From: Acanthaster planci
Lineage: Eukaryota; Echinodermata; Asteroidea; Valvatida; Acanthasteridae
Length of the DNA stretch: 64,000 nucleotides
NCBI RefSeq assembly: GCF_001949145.1
Contig: NW_019091382.1
Location: forward strand, 653,205-717,204
Direction: 5' to 3'
The position numbers were made by a program, and so were the translations under genes. The notes beneath the pieces were generated by a model. The model had not been told where the DNA came from, did not search any database, and worked only from the letters and a program-made list of their open reading frames with translations. Below, one piece after another: positions 41,670 through 54,770 of the stretch. Each line of letters opens with the position of its first letter. Within the stretch, counting starts at the first letter, position 1.

Positions 41670-43490
41670 CATGAGAGAACGTGAGTATAAACTCATCTTT
41701 CTTGTGGTCCGTCGTTGGTTCCCAGACGCCAGGACCCACCTAATGGATGGAGCGAACCAGCGTTTGAGTTCACTGATCGAGATTTGTGAAACAAACACTC
41801 TAATATGCCCTTCATGAAGACAAGGTCACATGATTTGACGCGTCTTTTTTACCATTATTATGATCATCAAAGTTCACCCATCATACCCTTGAATGTGCAT
41901 CTATTACTGTTTGAATGCAAGCTTCAGCGTCCCTATCATTTTAACTTGACATTAATTTGACATCACCACTATAATCACTCCTAAAGACACCATTGCCAAC
42001 ATGTCATTAATTAAACACTAGCATTTGACTCAAGCAAGACAGACCCGTCGAGGCGACAGACCAGTATGGGAAGTCAACCAAAGTACTAACCACCGTCCCC
42101 TCTGGATTAAATCCGACCATTTTTGTGTCACATCAAGGCCTGCATGACATTGTGCTTTCGAAGATCTCGCGAACCTGACCCATATCCAACAATTTTTCAG
42201 GTTCTTAACTAACCTTGAATGCTATTCCCCCCGCACGATCCCCAATTCATATCTGGGAAAAGATTTCCTAGACAACCGTTCCACCGAACCGGTCACGTTT
42301 GTCTGCACCGCTGAGCCACTTGATGACGTCACTGCGATAGATTTCTTTCTTTTCTCTCATGTATTGGCCGTGGAGTGTTGAAGGCCCAATATTATGTTAC
42401 CATGGCAACCCAAATGGACGGATCCTGCCTTTTGGGCATTCTAACGAACAAGGTTTTTCTCTTCATTTTCGCAAAAATTTAGAGCTAACATGAACAATGG
42501 AATAGATTATTATTTTGATGTCAAAGTTAGTTTCAACAATTTCACTTGCCTTATTTTTTTATATTTGCCAAAAGATTTTTGTATTTTGTGACTTTAAATA
42601 AAATATCCTTACTTGGTTTTATATCAATTACACCAATGCATGTGACGCTTTGTGGTCTCATTTTCCTCGGAAACTTGAAGGCCATGATTTGGGCACGATA
42701 CTTTATAATCCGTATAATATAATTTATTTCACGTTAAATAACTGAAGACCATTTTCCTGATCAAGTTAGAATATCCTCAAGGCATGAACGGTTATACGGC
42801 TTTCCCACAATGTGAGGAAATAATCTCCAAGGAGAAAATAACACTACGCTTCGCACGCAATGGGCAACTTGAAACAAACCAAAACGCATGACGTTCAGAA
42901 CAGTCTAGCAAGCAGAAGTACACTGTCATTCGACCGACTGTTCCCCTGCACGGTTGTGTTGATGAGGAAAACTCTACAACATCATGTTCTTTCCCATGAA
43001 ATCTATGCTTTGGGTTAATCGGAAATCCAGGCATCCCGTCATAATAATGCTTGGTTCATGGTTTTTTTATTCGTCCAGTCGATGAAATACACCCAAGTTA
43101 ATGCAGAGGCCAGCCTTGATGGCGCCAAGTGGTGGTCGGCCAAGAGCTGGATTCGCTCACGCTCATTTATGTTTCCAGGAGGAACTGCGTACTTTGAAGG
43201 GGGGTAGCGTAAATTCAAGGCCAACATTCGAATTGTCCATTTTCCTCGAACGGTCCTTTTGTGTCGGGCGTGCGTGCGTGCGCTCGAATGAAAGTACAAA
43301 CTGGAGAACACACGTTTCACTTGGAACACAGACGGCTTTCGCTCAGAGTACATGCAGGGCCGGGTTTTGAGATTTACTCATAACTAAACGGTTTCCTTTC
43401 ATCTGAAGAACACAATTTTAATGACGAAGGGATGACGAATGACGAAGGGTTACGTAACAAGAAAGCCGCCATTTTCGAAGAGTTCTGCGC

Positions 43491-43513
43491 ACCCACCCAC
43501 CCACCCCCCCCCC
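43491..43513. repeat. (ACCC)n grading into poly-C
   Basis: ACCCACCCACCCACC followed by about ten C. Confidence 0.8.
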
Positions 43514-44641
43514 GCGGATCTTTTTCATAACAGCACCTTACCTAACTATTATAGGCCTAAATAGCCCCTTGGTGCAAAATATTACTGTTAGGACCAAATC
43601 GAACCCGAAGGACATCGGGCTAGATCGAATTTTACAGATGTTTTGATATAGGCCTATGCTGAGCATAATCAGACACCCAGTCCCAAGTGTCACCGTAATA
43701 GTGAGAATGGTTCTCTATAGTTAACTGTCGCTTAGCATGTATGAATCATAAAGCGGCTGAGCCCCGACCGAAATTCAAAGCCAATAAACCCACCGTGACG
43801 CGCCCCGTTCTCGCATCTCAGCTCAGAAAGATATCGCTCGGTCATCAGTCGACAGTCATCATTTCCCTACATGAAGCTGTTCAAAATTATGGTCCGGTTA
43901 CAACATCTATCTCAGCTTTCGCATAAACTCTGTTCCTGAGGTGGTTACACCTGATGCTTTACTTGAAATTTTTTTTTACCATAAATGTACTTTTCTTCCT
44001 CTCAAATAATGAAGATTTTCTAAACAGTTTTTGTTGCATTCTCAAGGCATTCACCACCCCCATTCTGAAATCTTCAAAAATGGTTTTTCAAAACAGAATT
44101 AGAATTGAAGAAATCAGGTGACAAAGTCTACTGACAAATGCATTAAAATGTAAATTGCTTTTATTTATGAAGAGCCAAATGCAGATATGTAGTTTTACCG
44201 TAAGCAAGACCCGAGGTAGAGAAAATACGGCAATATTGAGTGACACAGAAGTTTCATGGGCTATACTCTTTTTCGTTAATGTTTGCACTCATGCATATGA
44301 AAATAAAGAGACTACGACTTCTTTCTTAAATCTACATTTTTTGTTTTGCCTTTGTGTTGTGTGGGCAAAGTCATAATGGTGCCGAAGAAACAGATGTTTG
44401 TGGCATCGCTTGACTGAACATTCCTGCAATAACATTTTTTTCGGCACGAGACAATGACTATATAGGTTTGAAACAGATGTTCGAGGTTCCAACGGTTGTA
44501 ATTTATTTCAAAATGCTGAAACTGCGGGAAAACGGGCGCACGCGCTACCAACAGTCCGGTGAACGGAGATATTCAAACACATAATAATTATTGAGTGTGA
44601 GATTCATTCCAGTAACTGTGGAGAGCTGACTGACGGTCTGA

Positions 44642-44652
44642 CAGAGGGCGCC
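44642..44652 (+). promoter_or_regulatory. CTCF-core-like motif 1
   Basis: CAGAGGGCGCC matches the core half of the CTCF consensus (YAGRKGGCRS). The 5' extension is poor. Confidence 0.3.
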
Positions 44653-45445
44653 CTTTAATATTGAGATGTTGTCTACTGCGGTGGTCAGACGAAGAAGAGG
44701 TCAAGCGGTTTTCCTTCGATGAAGAAGGGTTGATTCAATATGGAATCCACCGGCGTGTGGCTTTTACCCTCCCAAGTCTCATGGGAGAAATGGCGTCGCG
44801 ATGCCGCTGTCTGACCCGGGCCCACAGCTACCTGACTCTTTCATCTCCAGCGGTAAAGACAAGAAATTTTCCATCCACCGACTAAACCAAACTTTTCCCT
44901 CTACTTTTTTTATGACACAAGCCCCGGACGTGACTCACAGAATAGACCACGGCATAAAATGTGGTCTTCATTAAGAAATAAATATGTGTAATTTATGTGG
45001 GGGTTATGCAGCGTGGGTCGGGAACAGACTTCGCGTGTGTCGACTTGCGAGACTCGGGGATTGCATGCGGCACCGAAGAGGAGACGCCCGTGTCGCCTGG
45101 CGAGGACGCGTGAAGGGGAGAAGGGAACTGACCCGGTCCCCCGGTATTCGAACTTGTTGGGTAATTATGACTTGAGGAAAGGGGTACGATATTCTATAGC
45201 AGGTGTTTGGGAAAGGAAGCTTAGAGGATGGCTGTATTATGAAGGGATTAACACGTAAATAACCAATTTGGGATTATTGTCTCAAAGTGTGGGCGGTTGA
45301 CCTAAAAAACAAACAACCTAAAAACTAACGCCGGCAAAAATGTACAACTGTCAAATTGTATTACACACCATACAAGTCACAGGACTGTGTGCCGTTGGGA
45401 TATAAACACGAACATTGAACACCCAAAGGTATCATACACCATGGA

Positions 45446-45461
45446 GGAATAAATTTATTCC
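45446..45461. repeat. 16-bp perfect palindrome carrying AATAAA on both strands
   Basis: GGAATAAATTTATTCC, flanked by CCATGGA on the left and ACCATGC on the right, which nearly extend the symmetry. Confidence 0.7.
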
Positions 45462-45672
45462 ACCATGCATACGCGTAGTTATACTCATTTATACATGTAT
45501 AAATAATAAAGGCGCTGATAGCTTAATTTGTTGTGTTCAGATAGTGAAAATCTGTTCAAGGCATGTCGAAAGAAATAATGAAGCCTTTTGCGAGTTAAAT
45601 TTGAATAAAATCTGGTACACTGAGTGCTTTAACTCCACGCGAACATAACAATTTGAATTCTCTATACTGATG

Positions 45673-45848
45673 GCACCGTTGCTATACCTCGTGATTTGTG
45701 TCAAGCTTTTGCTTAGCTACATAAGAGACGCCTTGCACCAATACACTGTTTTCAATGGATAAGAAGGGCACCAAGGAACCAGTCCATTCCAGAGATGGTG
45801 GTCGCTATGCAAAAGCTTACCCCGAATCACGAGGTAAAAGCAACAGTG
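45673..45848. repeat. Fold-back element with about 40-bp imperfect inverted arms
   Basis: Arms at 45673-45712 and 45809-45848 pair at about 33 of 40 alignment columns with one gap. They include perfect blocks TACCTCGTGATT/AATCACGAGGTA and AAGCTTTTGC/GCAAAAGCTT. The spacer is 96 bp. Pairing weakly continues a few bases inward. It could be a MITE or a long hairpin; no target duplication was identified. Confidence 0.7.
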
Positions 45849-46253
45849 TCTTTAGTGCGTGGCATTCAAATTGTTGTGTTTATGCGCGATCAGATAACTC
45901 AGTGTACCGGATTTTATTCAAATTTAACTTTCAAAGGGCTTTTTAACACACGCAGATCAAAGGGGGACCAGAAGAAATGTCCAGTCTCGATTTCATTCTT
46001 TCTCTAAAATATCGAAATTGTTTCGGTACTTTCGTTGTCGGTGTTTCTAAATCATATGCAGCAAGGTATGAGACGGAGAGAACCCCCTTGCTTTGTGTTG
46101 GTCATTGTCTCAAGGGAATCTGGGGAATTCCTTTCAGACATCTTGGGGGGGATGTGTTAAGTAACAATANTTCTAAATGTGCCTCGTGCAAACGTTAGGC
46201 TTTTTATTTCGCGCACGGTTAAGTTACGGGTATCCGCTTCCTAACACAGATCA

Positions 46254-46575
46254 GGCATGTGGCCTAGTGGTTAGGGTTTGTAGCTTCTGATCAGAGGGTC
46301 AGGGGTTCAAATCCAGCTGATGGCAGTATGTTGTGATCCTGGGCAAGTCACTTTACCCGTATGTGCCTCTCTCCACCCAGGAGTAAATGGGTGCCTGTGA
46401 GGGGCAGACACGGTTATGTTTAGCCGTTTGTACCCAAAATGGCTCCATTAGGCTAGCATATTCCCCAGGGAGCTGAGATGGTTTCAGGAATGTTAAAAGA
46501 TGTGTGAGCCCAATGTGCAGGGATAATAATGGTCCTTTGAAACGTTGTGGAAAGCACATTAGAAATGTTGTAACT
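46254..46575 (+). mobile_element. tRNA-derived SINE with a CORE/MIR-like central domain
   Basis: A Pol III-type retroposon. The head has an A box TGGCCTAGTGG (46260-46270) and a perfect B box GGTTCAAATCC (46304-46314), about 33 bp apart as in tRNA genes. The middle contains CTGGGCAAGTCACTTTACC followed by GTGCCTCTCTCCACCCAGG. This resembles the CORE segment of mammalian MIR (CTTGGGCAAGTCACTTAACC, then a GTGCCTCAGTTT-type stretch). GGGATAATAATG follows near 46521, again MIR-like. The 3' end is uncertain, near 46575. A MetaSINE or other shared-core superfamily is the alternative. It is not a functional tRNA because the stems do not close. Confidence 0.8.
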
Positions 46576-46613
46576 CCTAATTATGGAAACATATCCGGGT
46601 TGCACAATGAGCA

Positions 46614-46676
46614 TATTAGTGATCATTTCAGAGTACTGGCATATTAGTGACCAGTACTCTGAAATGATCACTAATA
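46614..46676. repeat. Perfect 26-bp inverted repeat with 11-nt spacer
   Basis: Arm 1 (46614-46639) begins TATTAGTGATCATTTCAGAG; arm 2 (46651-46676) is its exact reverse complement. The 11-nt spacer (CATATTAGTGA) repeats the sequence at the start of arm 1 (GCATATTAGTGA at 46611-46622). It lies about 40 bp past the SINE. Confidence 0.95.
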
Positions 46677-49600
46677 CGGATTTTAAAAAGAGTTTATCTT
46701 TGCATGCACCGCGAAATCTAACCCTGCGGGGGCTGACCGCCGCATTCCCCGGCAAGCGGCGCGGCGAAGTCTGGCCGCCCGTAGTGAGTGGCGTCTAGAC
46801 CGGAACGTCATCTATAAGGCGGGCTTCTCGGAAAATCCGGCCACTGGCCCCTAAACAACCAACGAGGATTTTCGTTTCTTTTCCCCCCTTGACTAGTTCC
46901 ATTTGCCTCAGACAGACGGGGGTATATAACCATTATGAATTTATATTGATTGCATTATTAAAAGCCACCGCGTCTACATAGCGCTGGAGCGAGACTGGAA
47001 CCCGACGGATGTTTCATGCGTCTTTCCTCTTCTTTGATGCCGATATCGACATCGCGCGCTCTCATGCAAAATCAAATAATCTCTTGTGAATGAATTATAC
47101 ATGATGGCATCGAAAAATATCTTCAGTTAAAAACAAAAATGCACTTAAACCAATTACTTTAATAGGCCGGGTGTGGCGAGCGCATCTGTAACCATTTTAA
47201 AAATATGTATCGGGAACAAATCTTTATGATTAATTTTAACATTGAAAACGCTAACAATGTAATTCAGTATTCTGACCTATATATATGTCAAGACATAAGT
47301 GAAGCATAAACTAGCAAGCCGGCCAGAATTGTCCGAATGATTACTTAGCAGCGAAGGCTGTCATTATTATAGGGGGCACTTCATTTGAGCCGTGGAATTG
47401 TTCTACCGTCTGATTTCAGTCGTCACATGGTCGCGTTTGGATATCTCACATCGTCGCAAAAAGCTCCCTCTGGGATTCCTGCTGCGTCGAAAATGTCGAA
47501 TTTGTCGTCATCCTAACAACCACGCTGCGCCTGCGTGAGACACCCTTACCTGCCTCTTAATACTCGACGACAGAACAGAGAGCCAAGGCTTAGCGGTCAT
47601 TGACGTCATCGGGCTCCGACTATCCTAGTCGAGAGGGCTTTTAGTTCAATGCCCCGTTTCCTGAGGTCATTTGGCTATCTATACGGCGCTTGCGCCCGGT
47701 TCTAATAAACGCGATTATTACATAGCCTAAAAATATAGGACGACGAATCTCTTGGATCTATTCTTGCCGAAGAGAATTCACAATCAGTCTAGGCTCAGAG
47801 AGGCTTGATTTGATAAAAGTTACTTTTGTAAAGTGACCGAATGATCAATGTTCTATTAATTTAACGTAAATGGATAAAATAGCCTAAGTGAAATGGTGAT
47901 ATGATTAACAAGCAACGTTTTGCCGAGACGAACAACCATCCCAAACGCCATGCAACCAGTATTATGGCCAATGATCTGATATTTTGTAGTTATTTATTGC
48001 TATTCACGTGTGTGATAACTCAATCATTGCTTGTACAGAACTCCTTTAATTAATGTAAGGTCAAAAAGCAAAACACTAGGAATTCGGGTACCATGGGCAA
48101 GTCCGACACACCGTCGTCGCCAATGGTGGATGGCTAGACAATCTAGTCGACCATTTGGAACCAGCCGGGCCCTGGGGCATCGTCGCACCGCTGGTTATCA
48201 ATAGCCAGTTTCATTTATCATTACGGAGGGAACCATTCATATGTCTTTTAGTCTTGAATATAATTATACGTGCTTTTATTGACCACGTACGTCACAAGAG
48301 TTGCATCCCACGGCAAAGTGTGACAATGAAAGTTTAAACTAAAGATGATAAAGCCAGAGTCGTTCGAATGGGACTGTATTGCGCGTGCGCATTGTTAATA
48401 AAAGCAATTAACTGTATTGACGACAAATAATAATTGCCCCGTAGTGTTCCCGTACGACGTGTTAACCAGGGCAACTTAAACCGCAACATTCGCCATTGCA
48501 ACACTACTAACACTTCGTCACAACTCATGTTTTCACTTATAACGAACTACATAATTTACGAACTCCTTTTCCCGCGGTAGCTGGAGCCTCGTATGTCGAG
48601 ACAAGCATCAACGTTTCGGGCAGGCGCGTCTCTAGCTCTACGGTCATCTTCACGCGAATCTCTCGAATGGTTCACATCCTGTGTATCTTCTCGGAACAGG
48701 TCACGATACATCCGGGCGGAAGGCGCGTCCAATCTAAGCCAATTAGCGGCCTGGGCTCTAGACCCGGCAGCCGGGGGTATGAGAGTGATCACTGTAGGTA
48801 GGGATGGCTCAGATCTGGTCAGGATAAGGGAAAAAATCTTCGCGAGATGCCACGCGCGGGAGGCTTCCGATGATGAAGCGACGTGGTGTCTTGTAATAAA
48901 CTGGAGAAAAAAAAGGCCACGAGTGGAGTTGCCAAGACTATTTCTTTCCGAGGGGATGCCCGAAGTCATTGATCATTGATCAGATTTTTGATGACGAGTT
49001 GGTTTCGACAAGTCGAGGAAACGGAGAGGCGGGATTTGAAGGATGTAGGGAAGTTGACTAATGGATAGGCTCAGGTCCTAAAAAGGTGGTGAGGGTTAGG
49101 AGTTTTGAATTATGATTGAGATGTATCATTCAGGAAGAGAGCGAGACGGAATGACGTGGTGATGTAACTGAAAAGGCCAGAGGAATTAACCAGGTGATTG
49201 GAGTGGTGATTGTGATGAAGCTGATGCTGTAAGCGGTCGTAAGGATGACCGGCGATCGCGAAGGTGATATCGGACAGTGGAGAACATTCCGAGTATTGAG
49301 AGGCGTTGATAACGGTGACAACTCACACCATGCACGTGTGATCATAAATGGTAGTTCTAAGTTTGGGGTTTTGGAGTTATTCAACTGAACTGTGACCAAA
49401 ACTTTCTTTTGTCATTGTTCACCCTGTTACTTATGATTGGACTTGTTAATGGACTTGTGAAGGGACTTGACTCCAACTCTGGGAAATGGCAACGGTTTTA
49501 ACGACAGGGTCGATTGCACTTCTGCCGTTGACAACGACTGGGATGCTGACTACACTGATTTCTGTCTTAATGGCGATGACAATACGAAAATGACAGTCGT

Positions 49601-49942
49601 GTCAGTCTTGATAAGGATAAAAATGATGACAGGTATGACGATGCCAGTGACGAAAATCACAATAAAGAAAAAGGAGTGAAATCAAACACAGGCTTTATTT
49701 GACGCCACCGTTACTTTTATTCACGTTCATGACTATATACAAATTAGCGTGGGATTTTTTTTTTTACATTTTCTTCCACTGCGCAAACTTAACCACGCAG
49801 GTTCGTTGCACAGTTCTCAACAAACTAACTGACCTACTGCAAGTTGGCTTTACCTGCACAGTGGCTGGTATCCTTCTCCAACCGCAATCTCTGGAAAGCG
49901 CTGGCACCCAAAACGCGTGCACCAGCGGAATATTTCAGACTG

Positions 49943-49955
49943 CACAGCGCCCTCT
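49943..49955 (-). promoter_or_regulatory. CTCF-core-like motif 2
   Basis: The minus strand reads AGAGGGCGCTGTG. The core matches AGRKGGCRS. Confidence 0.3.
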
Positions 49956-51364
49956 TTTGCTCAATGTGGACCCACAACGGGGCCTTCGCTTTGGATGGAA
50001 AGAAATTTCAACAATGTTTTACTCATACAGTCAAAATGCGTTTTCTGTAGGTTTCATGAAAGAATATAGAAATTAAAATTTTTGAAGAAATTATACAACA
50101 AAGTTACTTATGCTGCATATCAAACATAATTATATTCACTGTGGTAATATTATGGTAACTTACTTTTTCCCACCAAAAATTTCAGTTATATTTTATACCA
50201 ATAGCGAAGCGACATAAATTAATGTCAATTCGCCAGATTGACTTTCAAATTTCTTAGAAACTTGATCAACTACAGAAAGAAATGGTTCTTATGCGCAACT
50301 GTTAAAAACTGAAACAAATAAAAAAGTTTCATCACTGGGTATATTTCGCGAGGGCTCATATGAATACTGTTTCTGTATATCTTATCTAGTAAATCCTGAC
50401 GACAAAATATTCATCTATACTGACGCCAAATTTTCATCAGCTACTGTATGTCACATGTCAATATATTACATCTGAATATAGTGCCTCTTGGACAAGTGGC
50501 AGATCATATGTAATTATGTGAAAAGTATATCTACTGCGATCTTAAAATATACATTTCAATCAATTACAAGTAATTACACTGAAGTACGTGAACAATTGAC
50601 GGTTAAAAACATCACGTAGTCTCAGTCACTCAACATAAGCGACACCTAGTATCTCGCTTAAGGGCTAGGCTTAAGATCGTACATGTGCGTCATTAGCCAA
50701 TGGCTACGTTAATATAAAGGCTCATGTCATGTATGAAACAATGATACACGTGGCTGTGGCTACGCCAGCCTCTACTTCTACGATGTACATGTACATGGAG
50801 TTTCTGCTTTGATTAATTGTGGACACAATAAACGGCTGCTGCCGTGGCAGAGTTATCCCTTTGGCAGCCAAGAAAGAATCGTAAATTCCCACTGTGAGTT
50901 GAACTATCAAATTCCTTCACTTGAATAAGTACAGGAAGGGTACATGCAGCGCTAGCGAAAGGGTTAACGGCTGATCTGTACAGTGCAGAGTTGAGTCAGC
51001 GTCAGATTTTGGCAACAACATGGCTGTTCATAATGTGCACAGTAAAGCGTGCAGCTGTATAACCAACTGTCCGTGTGGACTCACACACAATACCTACCAG
51101 TCTGTTTTAAACCATGGTACCACTCATGTCGTAACGTTCTCTATACACGACAGGAAAAAAGACGCAAGACACAGTGGTTTGGTGACTCTGACTTTCGATT
51201 TAGGGTGTGTAAATTCGATTTTTTTGGGGGGGGGAAGTATACTGAAAAGATCTAAGTACGGACAGAAACTACTCGAATCTGAGCCTATGTTCTTTTGTTA
51301 ATGCACTTTTAAAGGTTACTAATCCTACGCGACATTCGAAGTTCTCCCCCAACATATATTTTGT

Positions 51365-51540
51365 GCTAGTCTTGGTGCAAGACGCTTCTCTTTGTAATGG
51401 AGTTTCACTTACGGCCGAAATACAGTAATGTCGAGTCATGCACGAACCGCAATCACGGTTTCGACGGTGACAGCGGCTTGTGTGGGATCGACAGTGCAGC
51501 CTTTCGGCAATGAGTTGCAATCCAGCGGCGTTTGCAACAA
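51365..51540 (+). repeat. Unidentified dispersed repeat, copy 1
   Basis: The head is TAGTCTTGGTGCAAGACGCT (51367-51386). Further on, TTTCGGCAATGAGTTGCAAT at 51502-51521 matches TTTCGGCGATGACCTGTGAT in copy 2 in the same order. GTCTTG-GTG-CAAGAC forms a 6-bp hairpin in this copy. There is no coding or tRNA-like signature. The family is not recognised. Confidence 0.6.
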
Positions 51541-52205
51541 GGCTACATCTTGGTGCTCGATGTTGATTCCTATATAAACCATATTTCAGTACGCTTCTGG
51601 ACTTGGATAAAAAGCAACGCTGTTCTTTGTCAACTGTATCAGCAAGGCTTTAACCCAAGCACTTTATCACTGCGCATCCTCATTCAGGGCAGTCTGGCGA
51701 ACAAGGGGGTATGCTCATGCGTACTACTGCGCAACAAAATCCTGGCCCTCAGTGATGGCGCATTGTGCAAATTAGCTCTCTATCCACGTACAGTGGCCAA
51801 CTTATTAAAAGAAAATTAGAAATCAGCAGGAAGTTTTTCTCTGGACGACTGAAATGCCAAGAGTTGTCCCACGATGAGTTTGAAGCACTTAAGTCGGGAA
51901 ATTCAATTACAGCGGTGATGACCATTTCGCACCATTCCAGCCGCATCAGAAATCCTTGTAAGGAAGGATCCAATCAACTTGTTTTCAAACCCCAATCATG
52001 TGTTTGTACCAAAAAAAAAGAAGCCACGCCACATTAATTAAGTGATTTATCTTGTCATTGTATGTACAGTACATCACTTTATTCTGCTGACCCTGTCATA
52101 TTCAAAACTTTTCCAGCTGCTACTTCGGTGAGACTCTTACCTGGTAAATGCTTGCTTACCCCTTGGTGCAATGCACGTGACCCAGTGGGAAAAAAGTAGG
52201 CGTGT

Positions 52206-52215
52206 GGCGCCCTCA
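52206..52215 (-). promoter_or_regulatory. CTCF-core-like motif 3
   Basis: The minus strand reads TGAGGGCGCC, preceded by CCTTT. Confidence 0.25.
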
Positions 52216-54770
52216 AAAGGTCATACAACGGTTAATACACAATTGAGGTTTCTGACGCAGAGACAGTTTTAAATCATCTTGGCAACCAAGAGCCTCATTG
52301 AAAAGTCTAATTTCGCAGGGTCAAACATGTTCATGTCAAAGCGGCAGCGAATGAATTTTGTAGTCAATCATCTAATTCTTTTCAGCGGTAAACATGGTTT
52401 TCCTCAAATCAGTCATCGTAAGACTTGAGATCTTCCTGTTAATCATACTTATTTAACGACAGCAAAAGAATTTGAAAGCGGTGAGCTTCAAGTTGGTGAG
52501 TGATGCCAGGGTATGTCATCTGAGTTTCTGAATCAATGTATCAACCAACAGGAAAGAAAGGAATCCCCCCAAAAAATCTGAGAACAAATTCTTGCGCAAA
52601 CAAATTATCATCCTCCTGTGTTATCAACACAAGAAAGTTTTAAATGGTAAGAATCGTGGAAATTGTGAGGGAAGGTGAGAAAGTCGCTCGGGCGACCTTG
52701 AGGCTCGAACCGAAGCTGCAGGAGCGTGTTAATCAATGTTTCCTCCCCGTGAGCTGAGGGGATGGGTGGGAGGAAAGACACCACTCCACGGGCCAGAGTG
52801 CTGCAACAAATCCCAGGAGAGTCGAGCCAAGACAGATAGAGCCGGGTGGAGACAAGCTGGCTCCACGGTAATGTGCTCCCCTCGTTGCCGACCTTGAGGA
52901 AGGAGAGTACGTACGTGAAGAGCACCGAGTTGAGGTTTCTTGGGGAAGATGTGCAAGAACTAAACTTGTGAAGTACAGACCTCGTGTTCAGAACCAACTC
53001 CAGGAATGGGAGAGGACGAGGATTATGGATTTGAAAACAGAGATTTGGAAAATAAAAAAGGAGCAGTTTCGGAAATCGTTTGCTTTAGGCGTTGACTGTA
53101 AGATGTGCAGGGTGTGATGACTTGAGAAGTCGCAGTTTTGTGCCGAGGATGGGTAGTGAAGAGAGCTTCATTTGATGACGATAATAAAATGTAAGACCTG
53201 CGTTACTGCGGAAGATTACACAGCAACCTAGGAGACGGGGAAAACACGAATGAGGTTGTTGTCATGGTGATGTTTTGCTAGACTTCAACACGTCTCGTTT
53301 AAAAGAAAGAGCTAGACCTTAAAAGTGGCGCGGTGTCACCGCTGCCGCTCCAAACGGTTGCTGGGACTAGCTCGAGTCTAGCGCGTCCCACAATTTAGCC
53401 GATTGAGTAACATCCTAATCACATTACAAAGTTTGGAAGGCAAGAGAAAAACAACTCTTGACGGCAGGAAACATGCAAGAAACTCCAGAAAAGGTTACGG
53501 ACCCAGCACCACAAGAAATTCTACCCAGGCTACGACTGTGATAAGGAAAGCAGGAGACGAGAATCACTCATTGTTTAATCCCATAAAGAGAGGGGAATAA
53601 GATTGAGCAGAGGCTGTGAATGGTCCATACAATTAGAGCAACATCCTTCGACGGACAATGTGTCAGACCTGTTACCGGTGCCCGGCGCCCTTGGAGAGAA
53701 GTGCCCGCTGTAATGAGAGGAAGCAAGCCCGCACTTCGTTGATTTATCCAGATCGGTTAGCACATTAAAAATCCTGCCGCTGCTGCGCTCGCGATAACCG
53801 GAGCGTTGCAGGGTCACGCCTTAGATCGGATGGAAATGATCGTCGAATATGGATCATGGACCGATATGCGGCCGTCTAGCATTTGGGAATGCGACAGACA
53901 AGGGAGGGGAAAGGATGTATCAATTTTTGTTTAATATACATGAACAATAAAAGAGGAGTCAGAGGAGAACAGAAATCTCCTTTTTTTTGATACACTGCAT
54001 TTTCACAGACTCCGAACGCTCCTCGGGCTCGACTTTACTGGTATATTGGTTTTACTAGGGACTCTGGGTTGCGCTAGCACTGCATGGTTTGAATAAGACA
54101 CCTTTTTTCCGTGTGTGGGCAGCAGTTGGCGAGTTTAGACACGGCATACTCACAACTGATTTTTATCCGAATGCGCACAAAGCCAAAGCGTCTTCCCGCG
54201 GTTCATATCCCCGGGTTAAGGCATATGTTCGCTCCATGACGGTCCGCCCACCCATAGCCAGCAAACGTGCCCGCCCATACGTTGCGGTCATTGCAAACAT
54301 AACTCATGTCTGGTTATTCTGGACGAACCGGCGAAGTATATGGAAAAAAACTACAACGTATAAATCAAATGTCGTCGGGGTAATCAAGTTTTCCGCTACA
54401 ATCGTGACTCAATGCTCAGAATAAGTCATTTTTATCATTCATCTGGAGTTAAAAAATAGAACACTCCATAAAAAATCTGAGGGAATTAAAGTCAAGTTCT
54501 TGAACCGCTTGTGCTTAATTAGGAATTCCCTTATTTTTTTTCAACGGAGCTTGGCTTTCAGAGCAGACCTGCACTTATTAGACAGTACAGTGACTCCGCT
54601 AATTTGTCCTTCAGATGTTGCAAGCGATTAGCCCGAACGCCAAGTGATCTTACCGCGCGGGACGACGTCCTAATCCCGGTCCCTCGGACGCTTTTATCCC
54701 CCTGGACTTAAGAACCACGCCGGCAACCTTGTTAGCGTGCAACCTACATCTGTCACACCTGCCCCGATAC

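Noticed and set aside
48556-48979. Overlapping frames of 137 and 128 codons on opposite strands
   Set aside because: Mutually antisense, with alternative start codons and no recognisable domain; a GC-rich stretch simply lacks stops.
49467-49679. Acidic Asp/Asn-rich 70-codon frame
   Set aside because: It looks like a decayed GAT/GAC-type trinucleotide repeat read as protein, not a gene.
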